Below the pieces are notes generated by a model, which saw only the letters and a program-made list of their open reading frames with translations, was not told where the DNA came from and did not search any database. The position numbers and the translations under genes are program-made. From Paenibacillus radicis (ex Xue et al. 2023) (GTDB lineage: Bacteria; Bacillota; Bacilli; Paenibacillales; NBRC-103111), in contig NZ_JANQBD010000030.1 of the NCBI RefSeq assembly GCF_024722015.1, forward strand, positions 1 through 64,000: a stretch of 64,000 nt of DNA. The letters run 5' to 3'. Shown in pieces: positions 25,382-35,096 of this stretch (its first letter is position 1; each line of letters opens with the position of its first letter).

Positions 25382-28300
25382 TTGAACAGGCAATTCAAGA
25401 AAATGATGTCGAGTTTACTCATATTTTTTGTGTTATTGGCGGGGATTCCGTTACCGGCTGCTATGGCAGCAGATAGTCCCGTTGTTAATCTAACATCCAC
25501 TACAAGCTCCGTTTACGGTGGAAATAAGCTAAATACGGTATGGCAGTCTATTGGAAATATAACGAATAGCGTTTATCAGGAGGTCTATGGATATGAAGCC
25601 AAGATTTCGTTGGACCCTAGTAAACTGGAATTAACTAATGTTACTACGCAAACTAAATTCAATACTCCGCAACAGTCCGTAATTTCTCCAGGTAATTATA
25701 AGATTACTACTGATTTGAAAAATGTTAATTCACCTATTGCTTTGACTACAAGCTCGATTAACTTTTTAGGATTAACTATCCAAACTAAAGCAGTGACACA
25801 AGCAACTACTGCTACGATTACTGCAAGTGATATCTATATTATTAATAAAGACGGAACCAAATTAAAGGTTGCGGATGTTTCCTTTACCGTGACAATTAAT
25901 CCAGCAGGAAATAAAGATCAATTGAAGGCATTGGTTGCACAAACTGAGTCTGCCAGAGAAGGGGTCTGGAACGGGCAATATCCAGTGGGATCCATGGCTG
26001 CTTTCACTACCGTTTATAACGCCTCCCGGTCTCTTGCGCTTGGTAATGAAAACTCGCAAGAAAAAATAGATCAGCAGTATTCAGCGCTGCAAGCTGCTTA
26101 TACAGCGCTGCAAGCTAACGTAATTACAAATAATCCTGTTCCTACATTGCCTGACGGTGAATACAATCTGGGCTTCATCATTTATAAAGAACTAACGAAT
26201 GAGCAATCGGTTATGCACTCATACGTTGATCCTAACAGTGGAAAGTTAACTGTTGAGGGGGACAAAAAGTACGTTTCCTTCACATTGAAGCAGAATAAGG
26301 AAATTTTGTCATTAAAGACAAAACAAAACGGTGTTTTGGTTGAAACGGATAAACAAAATGTGGACACCGTTAACAACACAAGGGTAGTTAAATTCGAAGT
26401 TGCCGATTTGTCTAAACGAATGGATGGATGGGTTAAAATTTATTGGGATTTAGGCCAACCTATTGGAATTTATGACAATGAGTACAATATTGAAATTGGC
26501 TTTGGCAATATTGGCTTGGTGCAAAAGGGGCAGCTGAATTCAGTTATTACTGATGCTCAAACGAAGCATACAGCAGCAGTTGAGGGTGCAGCAAATGGCC
26601 AGTACCCAACAGGCTCTAAGGCTGCATTGCTTACGGCAATCACAGCAGCACAAGTAGTAGCATCGAATGCAGCAGCAACGCAAGCGCAGGTAGATCAAGC
26701 TGTAACGACGCTGCAGGCAGCAGTTACGACGTTTACTACTTCAGTGATTACCGTTGGCTTAGCAGACGGCCAATATATCATTGATTTTGCAACGCTTAAA
26801 GAAGCTGATGATACAACTTCAAGCATGAACAATTACTTCCTGAGACCAATTAAACTAAATGTTCAGCAGGGAGTAAAGAAAGTATCCTTTACATTGAAGG
26901 ATAGCAAGACAGTATCGAGTTTGAAGACAGAGAAGAGCGGTGTTCTTACCGAAACCGCGATACTGAGTACCGACACAGCAGCCGATACAAGAGTGGTAGA
27001 GTTTGAAGTAGCAGATTTAAATGCAATTTTAAAAGCCCGAGTGCATGTATCGACTACGATGCCTAATGGCACACCTTATGAGATGGATCACAACATTCGC
27101 TTGAAATTTAATGCAGCAAGCACTGCAGTCAATGTAACTGCTTTAAATGCCCTCATTTCTAACAGTCAAGTGAAGCACGACGCGGCTGTAGAAGGAACAG
27201 CGGCTGGACAATATGCAGTTGGATCGAAAGCTGCACTGCTTACTGTCATTACAACAGCACGAAACACAATTTCGACTGCAGCAGTAACGCAAGATCAAGT
27301 CAATCAAGCGGCAGTTGCACTGCAAGCTGCGCTAACATCTTTTAATGCGACAGTAGTTGGCGGGTATGATATTGGTTTTAAAATTTTTAAGGCCAATTCA
27401 GATGAAGCATCGGTTATGTATGACTATGTAGATAAAACAAGCGGTAAACTGGCAATAAAAAATGGCAAGAAATACGTATCCTTTGTTTTAAATCAAAGTG
27501 CGGAAATATTGAGTTTTAAAACAAAGCTGAATGCAAGCTCATCATTAGTTGAAACAACAACAGTTAGCACCGATGCTGGGACTAATAAAAGAATGGTTGA
27601 ATTCGAAGTTGAAGATTTAACTAAAAAAGTAGACGGATGGGTGAAGATTTACTGGGTGCTGCCTGCTCCAATCGGCATCTATGACCACGAGTATGACGTT
27701 CAGATTGGATTCAGTGACTTGCCTACGATCCCTGAATCTGCAAATAAAGCGGCACTGAGTGCTCAAATCTTAAATGCGCAAGCAAAGCATGATTCAGCAG
27801 TTGAGGGTGCAGCGAATGGCCAGTACCCAACAGGCTCTAAGACTACATTGCTTACGGCAATTACAGCAGCACAAGCGGTAGCATCGAATGCGGCAGCAAC
27901 ACAAGCGCAGGTAGATCAAGCTGTAACAACGCTGCAGACAGCAGTAACGACGTTTACTACTTCAGTGATTACCGTCGGTCTGGCAGACGGCCAATATATC
28001 ATTGATTTTACGACGCTTAAAGAAGCTGATGATGCAACTTCAAGCATGAACAATTACTTCCTGAGACCAATTAAACTAAATGTCCAGCAGGGAGTAAAGA
28101 AAGTATCCTTTACATTGAAGGATAGCAAGACAGTAACGAGTTTGATGACAGAGAAGAGCGGTGTTCTTACCGAAACCGCGATACTGAGCACCGATACAAC
28201 CGCCAATACAAGAGTGGTAGAGTTTGAAGTAGCAGATTTAAATGCAATTTTAAAAGCTCGAGTGCATGTATCGACTACGATGCCTAATGGCACACCTTAT

Positions 28301-31300
28301 GAGATGGATCACAACATTCGCTTGAAATTCAATGCAGCAAGCACTGCAGTCAATGTAACTGCTTTAAATGCACTCATTTCTAACAGTCAAGCGAAGCACG
28401 ATGCTGCTGTAGAAGGAACAGCGAATGGCCAGTACCCAACAGGCTCTAAGACTACATTGCTTACGGCAATCACAGCAGCACAAGTAGTAGCATCGAATGC
28501 AGCAGCAACACAAGCGCAGGTAGATCAAGCTGTAACAACGCTGCAGGCAGCAGTAACAGCGTTTACTACTTTAGTGATTACCGTTGGCTTAGCAGACGGC
28601 CAATATATCATTGATTTTACGACGCTTAAAGAAACGGATGATACAACTTCAAGCATGAACAATTACTTCCTGAGACCAATTAAACTAAATGTCCAGCAGG
28701 GAGTAAAGAAAGTATCTTTTACATTGAAGGATAGCAAGACAGTAACGAGTTTGATGACAGAGAAGAGCGGTGTTCTTACCGAAACCGCGATCCTGAGCAC
28801 CGATACAACCGCCAATACAAGAGTGGTAGAGTTTGAAGTAGCAGATTTAAATGCAATTTTGAAAGCTCGAGTGCATGTATCGACTACGATGCCTAATGGC
28901 ACACCTTATGAGATGGATCACAACATTCGTTTGAAATTTAATGCAGCAAGCACTGCAGTCAATGTAACTGCTTTAAATGCACTCATTTCTAACAGTCAAG
29001 CGAAGCATGATGCGGCTGTAGAAGGAACAGCGGCTGGGCAATATGCAGTTGGATCGAAAGATGTACTACTTACGGCAATTACAGCAGCACAAACGGTGGC
29101 TTCGAATGTAGCAGCAACACAAACTCAGGTAGATCAAGCTTTGATAACATTGCAAGCAGCTATCAATGCATTTAATGCTGCAATTATTACAATCATACCT
29201 GATGGTGTATATCCGATCGATTACAAAATCTACAAAACAAACACCAATGATGCTTCAGTTATGTACGACTATGTGGATAAAGCAAGTGGTAAATTAACCA
29301 TAAGAAATGGCAAGAAATATGTATCATTCATTCTAAATCAAAGCGCAGAAATTTTAAGCTTTAAAACTAAATTAAATACAAGCTCGGCATTAGCTGAAAC
29401 AACTGTAGTTAGCACAGACGCGGCAGCTAATAAAAGGACGGTTGAGTTTGAAGTTCAGGATTTAAACAGCAAGGTAGATGGATGGGTTAAGATTTACTGG
29501 AACCTGCCTGCACCAATTGGTCTATATGACCATGAGTATGACGTACAAATCGGATTTAGCAATTTGCCAGTCATTCCAGGTCCTGTAGATAAGACTGCAC
29601 TAAATGCTCTTATTGCTGACACGGAAGTGAAGCATGATACAGCAGTAGAAGGGACGGCCTTGGGCCAGTATTTGACAGGCTACAAAGCTAAATTGAAGAC
29701 TGCAATCGACACTGCTAAAGCTATAGCTGATAATGCGCAAGCAACAAAGGAACAAGTTACTCAGGCTGTGACTGATTTAACGAAAGCAGTGGCTCTTTTC
29801 AATTCAGCACAGTTTAAAGATTCCAACACTGTATTACCAGATGGTGATTACAAGCTGGATTTCAATATCTATAAAGTGGGTACAGATCAGATTTCGGTTA
29901 TGCAGGGATACGTTGACACCACTAGCGGTAAATTACGAGTAGCTAGCGGGAAGAAGTACGTTTCCTTTACGTTAAATCAAAGTGAAGGAATTACAGGCTT
30001 TAAGACTAAGTTGAATTCTGCTTCTACATTAGCTGATTCTACAGTTCTAAGCACGGATACTGCTGCCGACAAGAGAACAGTTGAATTTGAAGTTCAGGAT
30101 CTAAACAGCAAACAGAATGCCTGGGTTAAAATATTATTGGTTGGATTATACGATCAAGAATATGATGTTCAAATCGGATACAGCGGCATTAAGCTGGACC
30201 TCTCCAAACCGGCAAAAAATGGTGACTACAATGTGAACTATGTATCCAAATCAACGGACCCTGCAGCAGCTCCAATTAGCGATTATTTGCAACCGGAAGG
30301 CAGCAGCTTTAAAGTACAGGATGGCAAGAAAGTAGCTGTGTTGAAAGTGAAAAGCGGTGTAACAGTTTCTAAGATATCGCTCCTTAATCCAGACGGTTCT
30401 GTAAACAAAGAAATAACTCCAACAGTAAAGACTTCAGCTAAAGAATCCGGATTAGTACGTGTGCTTGCCCTTGAACCAACGACACAAAGCGTTGAGTTTG
30501 AGGCAGCAGATGATTTGACGGCTACTTATGCGATTCAACTGAAGAAAGATGGTAATGACGCAACAATTAAAGTCGGATTTGGTACGATTGAGCCTGTAAC
30601 GACTAGTGTTGTAGTTACACCGACCCCAGAGAGCGGCGGAACTGGAGGCACAGGTGGTACTGGAGGTACTGGTGGTACTGGTGGTACCGGAGGCACTGGA
30701 GGTACAGGTGGTACTGGCGGCGGAACTGGAAACTATATAGCCGACGGCACATACAGCATAAATTACACAATTCTAAAATACCAAACCGATCAAAAATCGG
30801 TTATGCAGGACTACGTTATTACTCCAGGCTATCTGACTGTTGCAGGAAGTACCAAGTATTTCTCCATGACGCTAAAACAAAGCAAAGAGGTTACAGCGTT
30901 AAAAATAGAAAACAGCGGTTCCTTGACGGACGTAGAGGTAGTTGATAGAAATAATACCAACAATACTCGTGTTGTTAAGTTCCAAGTCCCAAATTTGTCA
31001 TCCAGGTTAAAAGGCTGGGTTAAAATCGACTGGGCGGAAATCAATTATTTCCACGAGTACGATATTGAGTTTTCCTTCGACCAATTAAGCCTTAAGAAGG
31101 TTAGTGCAGATGCTGCATTAGGCGGTGGCGGAGCAGGCTCGACAGTTGCATCATTGAAGGACGGCGAGTACGAGCTGAACTTTAATACATTGCAATATAA
31201 AAATAACCTGGATTCCAAATACAACGAGCTGATGGCACATCCTGCCAAGTTGATTATTAAGGATAGCAAGAGAAGCATTGCTCTTACTCTAAATGATCAT

Positions 31301-32248
31301 AAGCTCATCGAGGATTTCAAGGTAGAAACAGAAAAAACAACTACTAATGGAGCAGATTCAAGTGCAGCAGCAACCGTAACCAAGTCAATGGAATCAGCTG
31401 CTGTAGAAAGCAAGAATGAAGAGACTAACACCCGTGTCGTGAAATTTGATGTCAAAGATTTGACGGTGCCTATCCATGCACAGCTTGATCTTATCGTACC
31501 TCCAACCGAAGCTGAAATTGAGCAAGCTAAAGAAGAGGCCAAGAAAGCGGCGGCTAACGGAGACGACAGCTACAGCGGAGTTCCTAAGAAGAAGATCGAT
31601 ACTGTTGACATTGATTTAGTATTCGATATCGAAGGATTAGGCAAAAAGGTTGAGGAGCAGCAAGCTACCGATCCAACTGCTCCAGCTCCTACAACACCTT
31701 CTGCTACGAGCACAAGCCTAAAGGATATTCAAGAGCATTGGGCAAAAGCATCTATTGAGCGTGCGGTTGGCCTCGGCATTGTTAACGGATATGAAGACGG
31801 TAATTTCCGCCCTGACGGGGAAGTAAGCCGTGCTGAGTTTACCGTAATGATCGGTCGCGCTCTTAAGCTGCAAGGCAAAAAATCAGATCTGAATTATGTC
31901 GATCTTGCGAGCGTTCCAGCATGGGCGAAGCCTTACCTGGAGGAAGCAGTAGGCGCGGGAATCATCAGCAGCTATGAAGATGGCACATTCCGTGCAGAGC
32001 GCAAAATCACACGTTCAGAAATCGCGGTAATGATTGTTCGGGCCTTGGGACTCCCGGTTGATTCGCAAGAAAGCTTGTCTTTCGCGGATGCCAAGCAAAT
32101 CCCGGATTGGGCTTCTGCTCAAGTTGCGTCAGCAGCGAAGAAGGGAATTATCAACGGAAGAGATAACAATTTATTTGCTCCGAACGCAAGTGCAACCAGA
32201 GCGGAAGCTGTAACCTTGATTCTAGCTCTTCTAAATCACACCAAGTAA
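25382..32248 (+). CDS. Giant multi-NEAT S-layer-anchored heme-binding protein
   Basis: This 2288-residue secreted protein starts at TTG with AGAAGGAGAG upstream. Layout: signal peptide 1-30; cohesin-like beta domain ~31-175; then alternating FIVAR-like helical spacers (176-248, 383-455, 586-658, 788-862, 990-1065, 1195-1268, 1402-1478) and NEAT domains (256-380, 459-580, 660-785, 866-987, 1069-1190, 1272-1397, 1485-1606); a degenerate NEAT-like domain 1607-1740; a Gly-Gly-Thr linker 1751-1784; NEAT 1786-1905; a divergent NEAT with a large insert 1924-2087; three SLH repeats 2112-2288. YxxxY heme motifs occur at 364, 767, 1382, 1590 and 1889. Three near-identical domains instead have YxxxH at 566, 973 and 1176. 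It should collect heme at the cell surface. Confidence 0.93.
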   Translation: MNRQFKKMMSSLLIFFVLLAGIPLPAAMAADSPVVNLTSTTSSVYGGNKLNTVWQSIGNITNSVYQEVYGYEAKISLDPSKLELTNVTTQTKFNTPQQSVISPGNYKITTDLKNVNSPIALTTSSINFLGLTIQTKAVTQATTATITASDIYIINKDGTKLKVADVSFTVTINPAGNKDQLKALVAQTESAREGVWNGQYPVGSMAAFTTVYNASRSLALGNENSQEKIDQQYSALQAAYTALQANVITNNPVPTLPDGEYNLGFIIYKELTNEQSVMHSYVDPNSGKLTVEGDKKYVSFTLKQNKEILSLKTKQNGVLVETDKQNVDTVNNTRVVKFEVADLSKRMDGWVKIYWDLGQPIGIYDNEYNIEIGFGNIGLVQKGQLNSVITDAQTKHTAAVEGAANGQYPTGSKAALLTAITAAQVVASNAAATQAQVDQAVTTLQAAVTTFTTSVITVGLADGQYIIDFATLKEADDTTSSMNNYFLRPIKLNVQQGVKKVSFTLKDSKTVSSLKTEKSGVLTETAILSTDTAADTRVVEFEVADLNAILKARVHVSTTMPNGTPYEMDHNIRLKFNAASTAVNVTALNALISNSQVKHDAAVEGTAAGQYAVGSKAALLTVITTARNTISTAAVTQDQVNQAAVALQAALTSFNATVVGGYDIGFKIFKANSDEASVMYDYVDKTSGKLAIKNGKKYVSFVLNQSAEILSFKTKLNASSSLVETTTVSTDAGTNKRMVEFEVEDLTKKVDGWVKIYWVLPAPIGIYDHEYDVQIGFSDLPTIPESANKAALSAQILNAQAKHDSAVEGAANGQYPTGSKTTLLTAITAAQAVASNAAATQAQVDQAVTTLQTAVTTFTTSVITVGLADGQYIIDFTTLKEADDATSSMNNYFLRPIKLNVQQGVKKVSFTLKDSKTVTSLMTEKSGVLTETAILSTDTTANTRVVEFEVADLNAILKARVHVSTTMPNGTPYEMDHNIRLKFNAASTAVNVTALNALISNSQAKHDAAVEGTANGQYPTGSKTTLLTAITAAQVVASNAAATQAQVDQAVTTLQAAVTAFTTLVITVGLADGQYIIDFTTLKETDDTTSSMNNYFLRPIKLNVQQGVKKVSFTLKDSKTVTSLMTEKSGVLTETAILSTDTTANTRVVEFEVADLNAILKARVHVSTTMPNGTPYEMDHNIRLKFNAASTAVNVTALNALISNSQAKHDAAVEGTAAGQYAVGSKDVLLTAITAAQTVASNVAATQTQVDQALITLQAAINAFNAAIITIIPDGVYPIDYKIYKTNTNDASVMYDYVDKASGKLTIRNGKKYVSFILNQSAEILSFKTKLNTSSALAETTVVSTDAAANKRTVEFEVQDLNSKVDGWVKIYWNLPAPIGLYDHEYDVQIGFSNLPVIPGPVDKTALNALIADTEVKHDTAVEGTALGQYLTGYKAKLKTAIDTAKAIADNAQATKEQVTQAVTDLTKAVALFNSAQFKDSNTVLPDGDYKLDFNIYKVGTDQISVMQGYVDTTSGKLRVASGKKYVSFTLNQSEGITGFKTKLNSASTLADSTVLSTDTAADKRTVEFEVQDLNSKQNAWVKILLVGLYDQEYDVQIGYSGIKLDLSKPAKNGDYNVNYVSKSTDPAAAPISDYLQPEGSSFKVQDGKKVAVLKVKSGVTVSKISLLNPDGSVNKEITPTVKTSAKESGLVRVLALEPTTQSVEFEAADDLTATYAIQLKKDGNDATIKVGFGTIEPVTTSVVVTPTPESGGTGGTGGTGGTGGTGGTGGTGGTGGTGGGTGNYIADGTYSINYTILKYQTDQKSVMQDYVITPGYLTVAGSTKYFSMTLKQSKEVTALKIENSGSLTDVEVVDRNNTNNTRVVKFQVPNLSSRLKGWVKIDWAEINYFHEYDIEFSFDQLSLKKVSADAALGGGGAGSTVASLKDGEYELNFNTLQYKNNLDSKYNELMAHPAKLIIKDSKRSIALTLNDHKLIEDFKVETEKTTTNGADSSAAATVTKSMESAAVESKNEETNTRVVKFDVKDLTVPIHAQLDLIVPPTEAEIEQAKEEAKKAAANGDDSYSGVPKKKIDTVDIDLVFDIEGLGKKVEEQQATDPTAPAPTTPSATSTSLKDIQEHWAKASIERAVGLGIVNGYEDGNFRPDGEVSRAEFTVMIGRALKLQGKKSDLNYVDLASVPAWAKPYLEEAVGAGIISSYEDGTFRAERKITRSEIAVMIVRALGLPVDSQESLSFADAKQIPDWASAQVASAAKKGIINGRDNNLFAPNASATRAEAVTLILALLNHTK
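27780..29040 (+). repeat. In-gene tandem duplication, 609-bp unit
   Basis: Two FIVAR-NEAT units of exactly 609 bp (203 codons) are almost identical at DNA level; for example ATTGATTTTACGACGCTTAAA-type blocks begin at 28001 and 28610. A third, slightly older copy begins 1221 bp earlier (26780). This shows recent expansion by recombination within the giant gene. It is also where assembly collapse would be expected. Confidence 0.85.
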
Positions 32249-32292
32249 GCTGGGAATAGTTTCAAAAAAGGGATATACCAACTTGTATGAAC

Positions 32293-32329
32293 GGGGATGC
32301 CAGGCAGCTGGCGTCCTCGGTATTTTTTT
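32293..32329 (+). terminator. Intrinsic terminator after the giant NEAT gene
   Basis: GGGGATGCCAG-GCAG-CTGGCGTCCTC forms a strong hairpin followed by a run of seven T. Since no clear Fur box lies between it and the next importer genes, partial read-through may set their level lower than the surface protein. Confidence 0.85.
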
Positions 32330-32385
32330 GTTAAATAGAAAATAGGATGCGGGCTTTAAAGTTAAAGGAAAGGAGAGATACAAGA

Positions 32386-33273
32386 ATGAACAAATGGATT
32401 AGTGCTGCAGCAGCAGCTTCCTTATTGCTTGTAACTGTGGGCTGCTCATCGGGAAATGTAGGTACGAATGCGGCAAGCGCTCTAACAGGAGAAGGCCAAA
32501 CAGCTAAACGTGTTATAGCGACTACAGTAGCAGCAACTGAAATTATGGATGCGCTGGAGGTTGATTTAGTCGGCATTCCCAAGAGCTACAAGAAGCTTCC
32601 CGAGCGATACAACAGTGTTACCCAAGTTGGCAATCCAATGAGTCCTAGCATGGAAGTAGTTAAATCGCTCGATCCATCCGAGGTTCTATCGGTAACAACC
32701 TTGGAGTACGACTTGGCTCCGGTTTTTAAAAATGCCAATGTAGAAGCCAAATTTTTAGATTTAACAAGTGTTGATAAAATGAACAAGGAAATTATGGAAC
32801 TGGGAAATAAATATGATAAAACGAAGCAAGCGGAAGCTATTGTAAATAAATTTAACATCAAGTTGGCTCAAATCAAAAAAGATACAGAAGGCAAAAAAGC
32901 GCCGTCAGTTCTCATTTTGTTGGGAGTGCCGGGAAGCTACCTGGTTGCAACTGAAAATTCCTATATTGGTGATCTTGTGAAGCTAGCTGGCGGTAAGAAT
33001 GTGGTCCAAGGTGAAAAGGTGGAGTATCTCGCATCAAATACGGAATATTTGCAGCAGTCTAACCCTGATGTAATTCTAAGAGCTGCTCACGGAATGCCCG
33101 AAGAGGTCGTAATAATGTTCGACAAGGAGTTCAAGAAAAACGATATTTGGAAGCATTTTGAAGCGGTGAAAAACAACAGAGTGTACGACCTTGAGGAAGA
33201 ATTGTTCGGTACGACTGGAAATTTGGCTGCTACGCAAGCGCTGGATGCTTTAGTGAAGATACTGTATCCATAA
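32386..33273 (+). CDS. isdE: IsdE-like heme-binding lipoprotein
   Basis: The 295-residue lipoprotein has lipobox Cys20 (LLVTVGC). Met85 in VGNPMSPSME and His235 in AAHGMPEEV lie close to the heme-iron ligands Met78 and His229 of staphylococcal IsdE, and the surrounding motifs look alike. ATG 32386 follows AAAGGAAAGGAGAG; a frame extending back to 32347 lacks a site and would spoil the signal peptide. It should take heme from the NEAT proteins and deliver it to the permease encoded next. Confidence 0.9.
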   Translation: MNKWISAAAAASLLLVTVGCSSGNVGTNAASALTGEGQTAKRVIATTVAATEIMDALEVDLVGIPKSYKKLPERYNSVTQVGNPMSPSMEVVKSLDPSEVLSVTTLEYDLAPVFKNANVEAKFLDLTSVDKMNKEIMELGNKYDKTKQAEAIVNKFNIKLAQIKKDTEGKKAPSVLILLGVPGSYLVATENSYIGDLVKLAGGKNVVQGEKVEYLASNTEYLQQSNPDVILRAAHGMPEEVVIMFDKEFKKNDIWKHFEAVKNNRVYDLEEELFGTTGNLAATQALDALVKILYP

Positions 33274-33340
33274 AAGGTACGGAATCATTTGGGCAGCAGG
33301 TGGAGCTGGTATTTTATTAAGAGTATAAAGGAAGCTGGCA

Positions 33341-34324
33341 ATGAATAAAAAATGGTTGAGTGTGATCATAGTCATCATATTGCTCTTTGCAGTGACGCTT
33401 ATATCGGCAACAACAGGGAGTATCAAGGTAAGCAGTCTGGATTTGATTCAAGGCTTGTTCACCGGAACGAATAAAAGCGTTCAAATCATTAAAGATCTGC
33501 GGTTACCGCGAATTATTATTGCGTTATTTGTAGGGGCGGCTTTGGCTGTATCGGGTGTGCTTCTTCAGGCGGTTATGAGAAGTCCGTTGGCTGACGCAGG
33601 GGTAATAGGTATTTCTTCGGGGGCAGGCGTTCTATCTTTGTTATTCGTTACTTTGTTTCCGAGCTATTTTTTCTTTTTGCCGCTGTTTGCATTTATTGGC
33701 GGAGCTATCGCTTGTTTTCTTGTTTATTCGCTCTCTTGGAAATCGGGCCTGAGTCCGATCCGCATTATTCTGGTAGGTATAGCAGTCAATGCAACCTTCA
33801 CAGGGTTGGGTCAATCTTTTAACTATCGGGGAAGCTACGCAGTAACAAGCATCAATCAGGCGACGACGTCGATTTTTACAATGAAAACGTGGAATGATGT
33901 TCAGGTTATGGTGACCTATGGCACGATTGGGCTGGTACTTTCACTGCTGCTGTGCTCCTGGTGCAATCTTCTGTCTCTGCAGGACAAATCGGCCAAAAAT
34001 TTGGGGCTGAATGTAACGAGAGCACGCCTTCTTGTCTCCATCGTAGCGGTTATGCTGGCTGCTATTGCTACGGCTATCGGCGGACCGATCGCTTTTGTAG
34101 GGCTGCTTATTCCTCATATTGCCAAGCTGCTTGTCGGATCCGATCATAAGATACTGATTCCGTTTTCCGCTCTTGCAGGTGCCCTTTTGATTTTATCGGC
34201 AGATACGCTGGGGCGTGTGGTGCTTGCTCCTTCAGAAATTCCGGCTTCCATCATTATGACGGTTATCGGAGGCCCATTCTTAATATTTCTACTCAGAAAG
34301 AGTGAACGAGTCCATGGAAATTAA
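33341..34324 (+). CDS. Heme ABC transporter permease (FecCD/IsdF family)
   Basis: This 327-residue protein has about nine to ten membrane helices, with LRLPRIIIALFVGAALAVSG near residue 48 and the coupling segment GPIAFVGLLIPHIAKLLVG near 245. It follows the IsdE-like lipoprotein and overlaps the ATPase gene by 11-23 bp, forming a second complete heme importer in the locus beside the leftward one. Confidence 0.93.
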   Translation: MNKKWLSVIIVIILLFAVTLISATTGSIKVSSLDLIQGLFTGTNKSVQIIKDLRLPRIIIALFVGAALAVSGVLLQAVMRSPLADAGVIGISSGAGVLSLLFVTLFPSYFFFLPLFAFIGGAIACFLVYSLSWKSGLSPIRIILVGIAVNATFTGLGQSFNYRGSYAVTSINQATTSIFTMKTWNDVQVMVTYGTIGLVLSLLLCSWCNLLSLQDKSAKNLGLNVTRARLLVSIVAVMLAAIATAIGGPIAFVGLLIPHIAKLLVGSDHKILIPFSALAGALLILSADTLGRVVLAPSEIPASIIMTVIGGPFLIFLLRKSERVHGN

Positions 34325-35084
34325 AGAGGTAACGTTCTCTTATGATAAAAAGACCGATCATTTGAAGGCCGTAAGCAGCCTCATTGAGATTGGAAAAGTG
34401 ACGACTATCATCGGTCCGAACGGCTGCGGCAAGTCAACATTACTTGGTGTCATGTCTCATAATAATGTTCCCCGCATCGGGAAGGTGCTGTTGGACGGCA
34501 AGTCTCTTAACAGCTACAAGCCCAAGGAGTTAGCCAAAAAGCTGGCTGTGGTTCATCAGCATAATGAGGCGCCATCCGACTTGACTGTCGAGAAACTGGT
34601 CAGCTTTGGACGGATGCCTCACAAAAGTATGTTTAATCCAAGTGCTGATGAAGATGAGGCGGCTATAGAGCAAGCGCTGTCCCGCACGAATCTTTTGACC
34701 AAACGGAAATTAACCATTGATCAATTATCTGGCGGCGAGAGACAAAGGGTTTGGATAGCTATGTCTTTAGCTCAGAGCACTCCCTTTTTATTCCTGGACG
34801 AACCAACAACATATCTTGACATTTACTACCAATTTGAGCTGCTGGATTTAATAAAAACCCTCAATGCGGAGTACGGCTTAACCATTGTGATGGTTTTGCA
34901 TGACATTAATCAGGCGCTTAGGTACAGCGACCGCATTATTGTAATGAAAAGTGGGGAGATCGCAATGAACGGCTTGCCGCAGGACGTGATCACAGAGGCT
35001 ACAATTAAACAAATATATGGGGTTGACGTGATCATTAAGCAGGATCAGGCTGCAGGCTTGTATATGGTTCCATTAGGTATTTAA
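34302..35084 (+). CDS. Heme ABC transporter ATPase
   Basis: This 260-residue ATPase has Walker A GPNGCGKST, signature LSGGERQRVWIAMSLAQ, Walker B FLFLDEPTTYLD and the switch His in VMVLHDINQA. Two starts are possible, GTG 34302 or ATG 34314 (MEIKEVTFSYD); neither has a strong ribosome site, so translation is probably coupled to the overlapping permease gene. The classic staphylococcal isd operon has no dedicated ATPase, so this set is more self-contained. Confidence 0.92.
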   Translation: MNESMEIKEVTFSYDKKTDHLKAVSSLIEIGKVTTIIGPNGCGKSTLLGVMSHNNVPRIGKVLLDGKSLNSYKPKELAKKLAVVHQHNEAPSDLTVEKLVSFGRMPHKSMFNPSADEDEAAIEQALSRTNLLTKRKLTIDQLSGGERQRVWIAMSLAQSTPFLFLDEPTTYLDIYYQFELLDLIKTLNAEYGLTIVMVLHDINQALRYSDRIIVMKSGEIAMNGLPQDVITEATIKQIYGVDVIIKQDQAAGLYMVPLGI

Positions 35085-35096
35085 AAAGGTGACGAT

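Noticed and set aside
30631..30733. GGTGGTACTGG-type tandem repeat as a possible CRISPR-like or regulatory array
   Set aside because: It encodes the Gly-Gly-Thr linker of the giant NEAT protein in frame, so it is a coding microsatellite.
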